Made by a program: the position numbers and the translations under genes. Below, piece after piece: positions 5,843 to 6,226 of a DNA stretch of 6,226 nucleotides. The notes under the pieces were generated by a model. The model was not told the origin of the DNA, did not search any database, and saw only the letters and a list, made by a program, of their open reading frames with translations. Location of the stretch: NCBI GenBank assembly GCA_905236365.1, contig CAJOPP010000157.1, positions 1-6,226 on the forward strand. Direction: 5' to 3'. The stretch comes from an uncultured Lachnospiraceae bacterium (GTDB lineage: Bacteria; Bacillota; Clostridia; Lachnospirales; Lachnospiraceae). The number at the start of each line of letters is the position of its first letter. Position 1 is the first letter of the stretch.

Positions 5843-6226
5843 TTAATTCCAACTTATAGTACGCATACTCTGAGAAGTCACTTTCGTCCCATTTGTATCA
5901 TAAGTCTTTAATATAATCGTAATTCCTTCCTTATCTTTTTTGTACGCAGATCTCGTTTTTCTATAAATCGTTGTAGTTAACTTCTTATCTGACTCATAAT
6001 ACTTGTTATACATAGTCCGTTTAACTGTCATACCGGCTACTCTATACTTTGAATAGTCCACATCAGTCTTTGAACGCCAACCTGCGTAATAAAAATTCTT
6101 AGAATTAATCCATCCACTTCCATACGCCGTTACAAAATTATTACTAGTTGAAAAGTCACAGGATGTATTCGCCTTTGATGTAATAGCGGATAACGCAGTT
6201 AACAGAACAACACCAAAAGTTGCAAT
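5843..6226 (-). CDS. Small secreted basic protein of unknown family (5' end cut by the right edge)
   Basis: The frame is open from the right edge to the TAA at 5843, giving 127 visible residues. The visible N-terminus (IATFGVVLLTALSAI, 1-15) is a hydrophobic signal-peptide core followed by TSKA-N, a fair signal peptidase I site after residue 19. The start codon and positive N-region lie outside the window. The mature part, about 108 residues, has one Cys (23), is very rich in Lys, Arg, Tyr, Thr and Ser, and has three Trp (GSGW, AGW and SW near the C-terminus). Its alternating polar and hydrophobic pattern suggests a beta fold. A GTG at 6059-6061 could start a 72-aa frame but has no ribosome binding site and would drop the signal peptide. 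As first visible gene of the ABC operon it may be the exported or sensed substrate. Its size, charge and context recall lactococcin-972-type bacteriocins, but I see no firm homology. Confidence 0.8.
   Translation of the reverse strand: MATFGVVLLTALSAITSKANTSCDFSTSNNFVTAYGSGWINSKNFYYAGWRSKTDVDYSKYRVAGMTVKRTMYNKYYESDKKLTTTIYRKTRSAYKKDKEGITIILKTYDTNGTKVTSQSMRTISWN

Noticed and set aside
5843..6061. Internal GTG start for a 72-aa version of the secreted protein
   Set aside because: No ribosome binding site precedes it, and the open frame upstream encodes a signal peptide.

Overview
This window looks like part of a Gram-positive, low-GC Firmicutes genome, most likely a gut clostridium of the Lachnospiraceae type. 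This rests on AT-rich intergenic DNA, strong AGGAG-type ribosome binding sites, Gram-positive lipoprotein and Sec signals, and the style of the proteins. The exact taxon is inference. Every gene I can support is on the minus strand, so transcription runs from high to low coordinates. The plus-strand frames are shadows.

Main operon, in transcription order. (1) A small, basic, secreted protein whose 5' end is cut by the right edge (5843-6226). (2) An intercistronic GC-rich hairpin (5789-5817). (3) An FtsX/MacB-type permease of 412 aa (4530-5768). (4) A second, different FtsX/MacB-type permease of 375 aa (3336-4463). (5) A LolD/MacB-class ABC ATPase (2603-3304). (6) A 739-aa lipoprotein that joins a propeller-like N-terminal half to a family-1 solute-binding domain (403-2622). 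Two unlike 4-helix permeases with one ATPase match the LolCDE plan of a heterodimeric permease working with an ATPase dimer. The lipoprotein is probably the extracellular partner. The secreted first gene is a candidate substrate or effector, and the layout recalls bacteriocin export/immunity operons of the lactococcin-972 kind, but I see no clear sequence homology to that peptide. The lipoprotein gene carries a run of nine G on its coding strand, and gain or loss of one G would truncate the protein, so it is a candidate phase-variable switch.

Left end. Between the lipoprotein stop and the left edge lies a compact transcription unit: a near-consensus sigma-A promoter (292-320), an AAAGGAG ribosome binding site, a 36-codon gene with three cysteines (150-260) and a rho-independent terminator (91-120). 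Just beyond it, the first 15 codons of another gene (1-47) run off the window. Its N-terminus resembles those of ABC exporters with fused membrane and ATPase domains.

The two ends thus share a pattern: a small protein gene, a hairpin, then an ABC-transporter gene. This is the most interesting feature of the window. Substrates, targets and functions cannot be settled from sequence alone.
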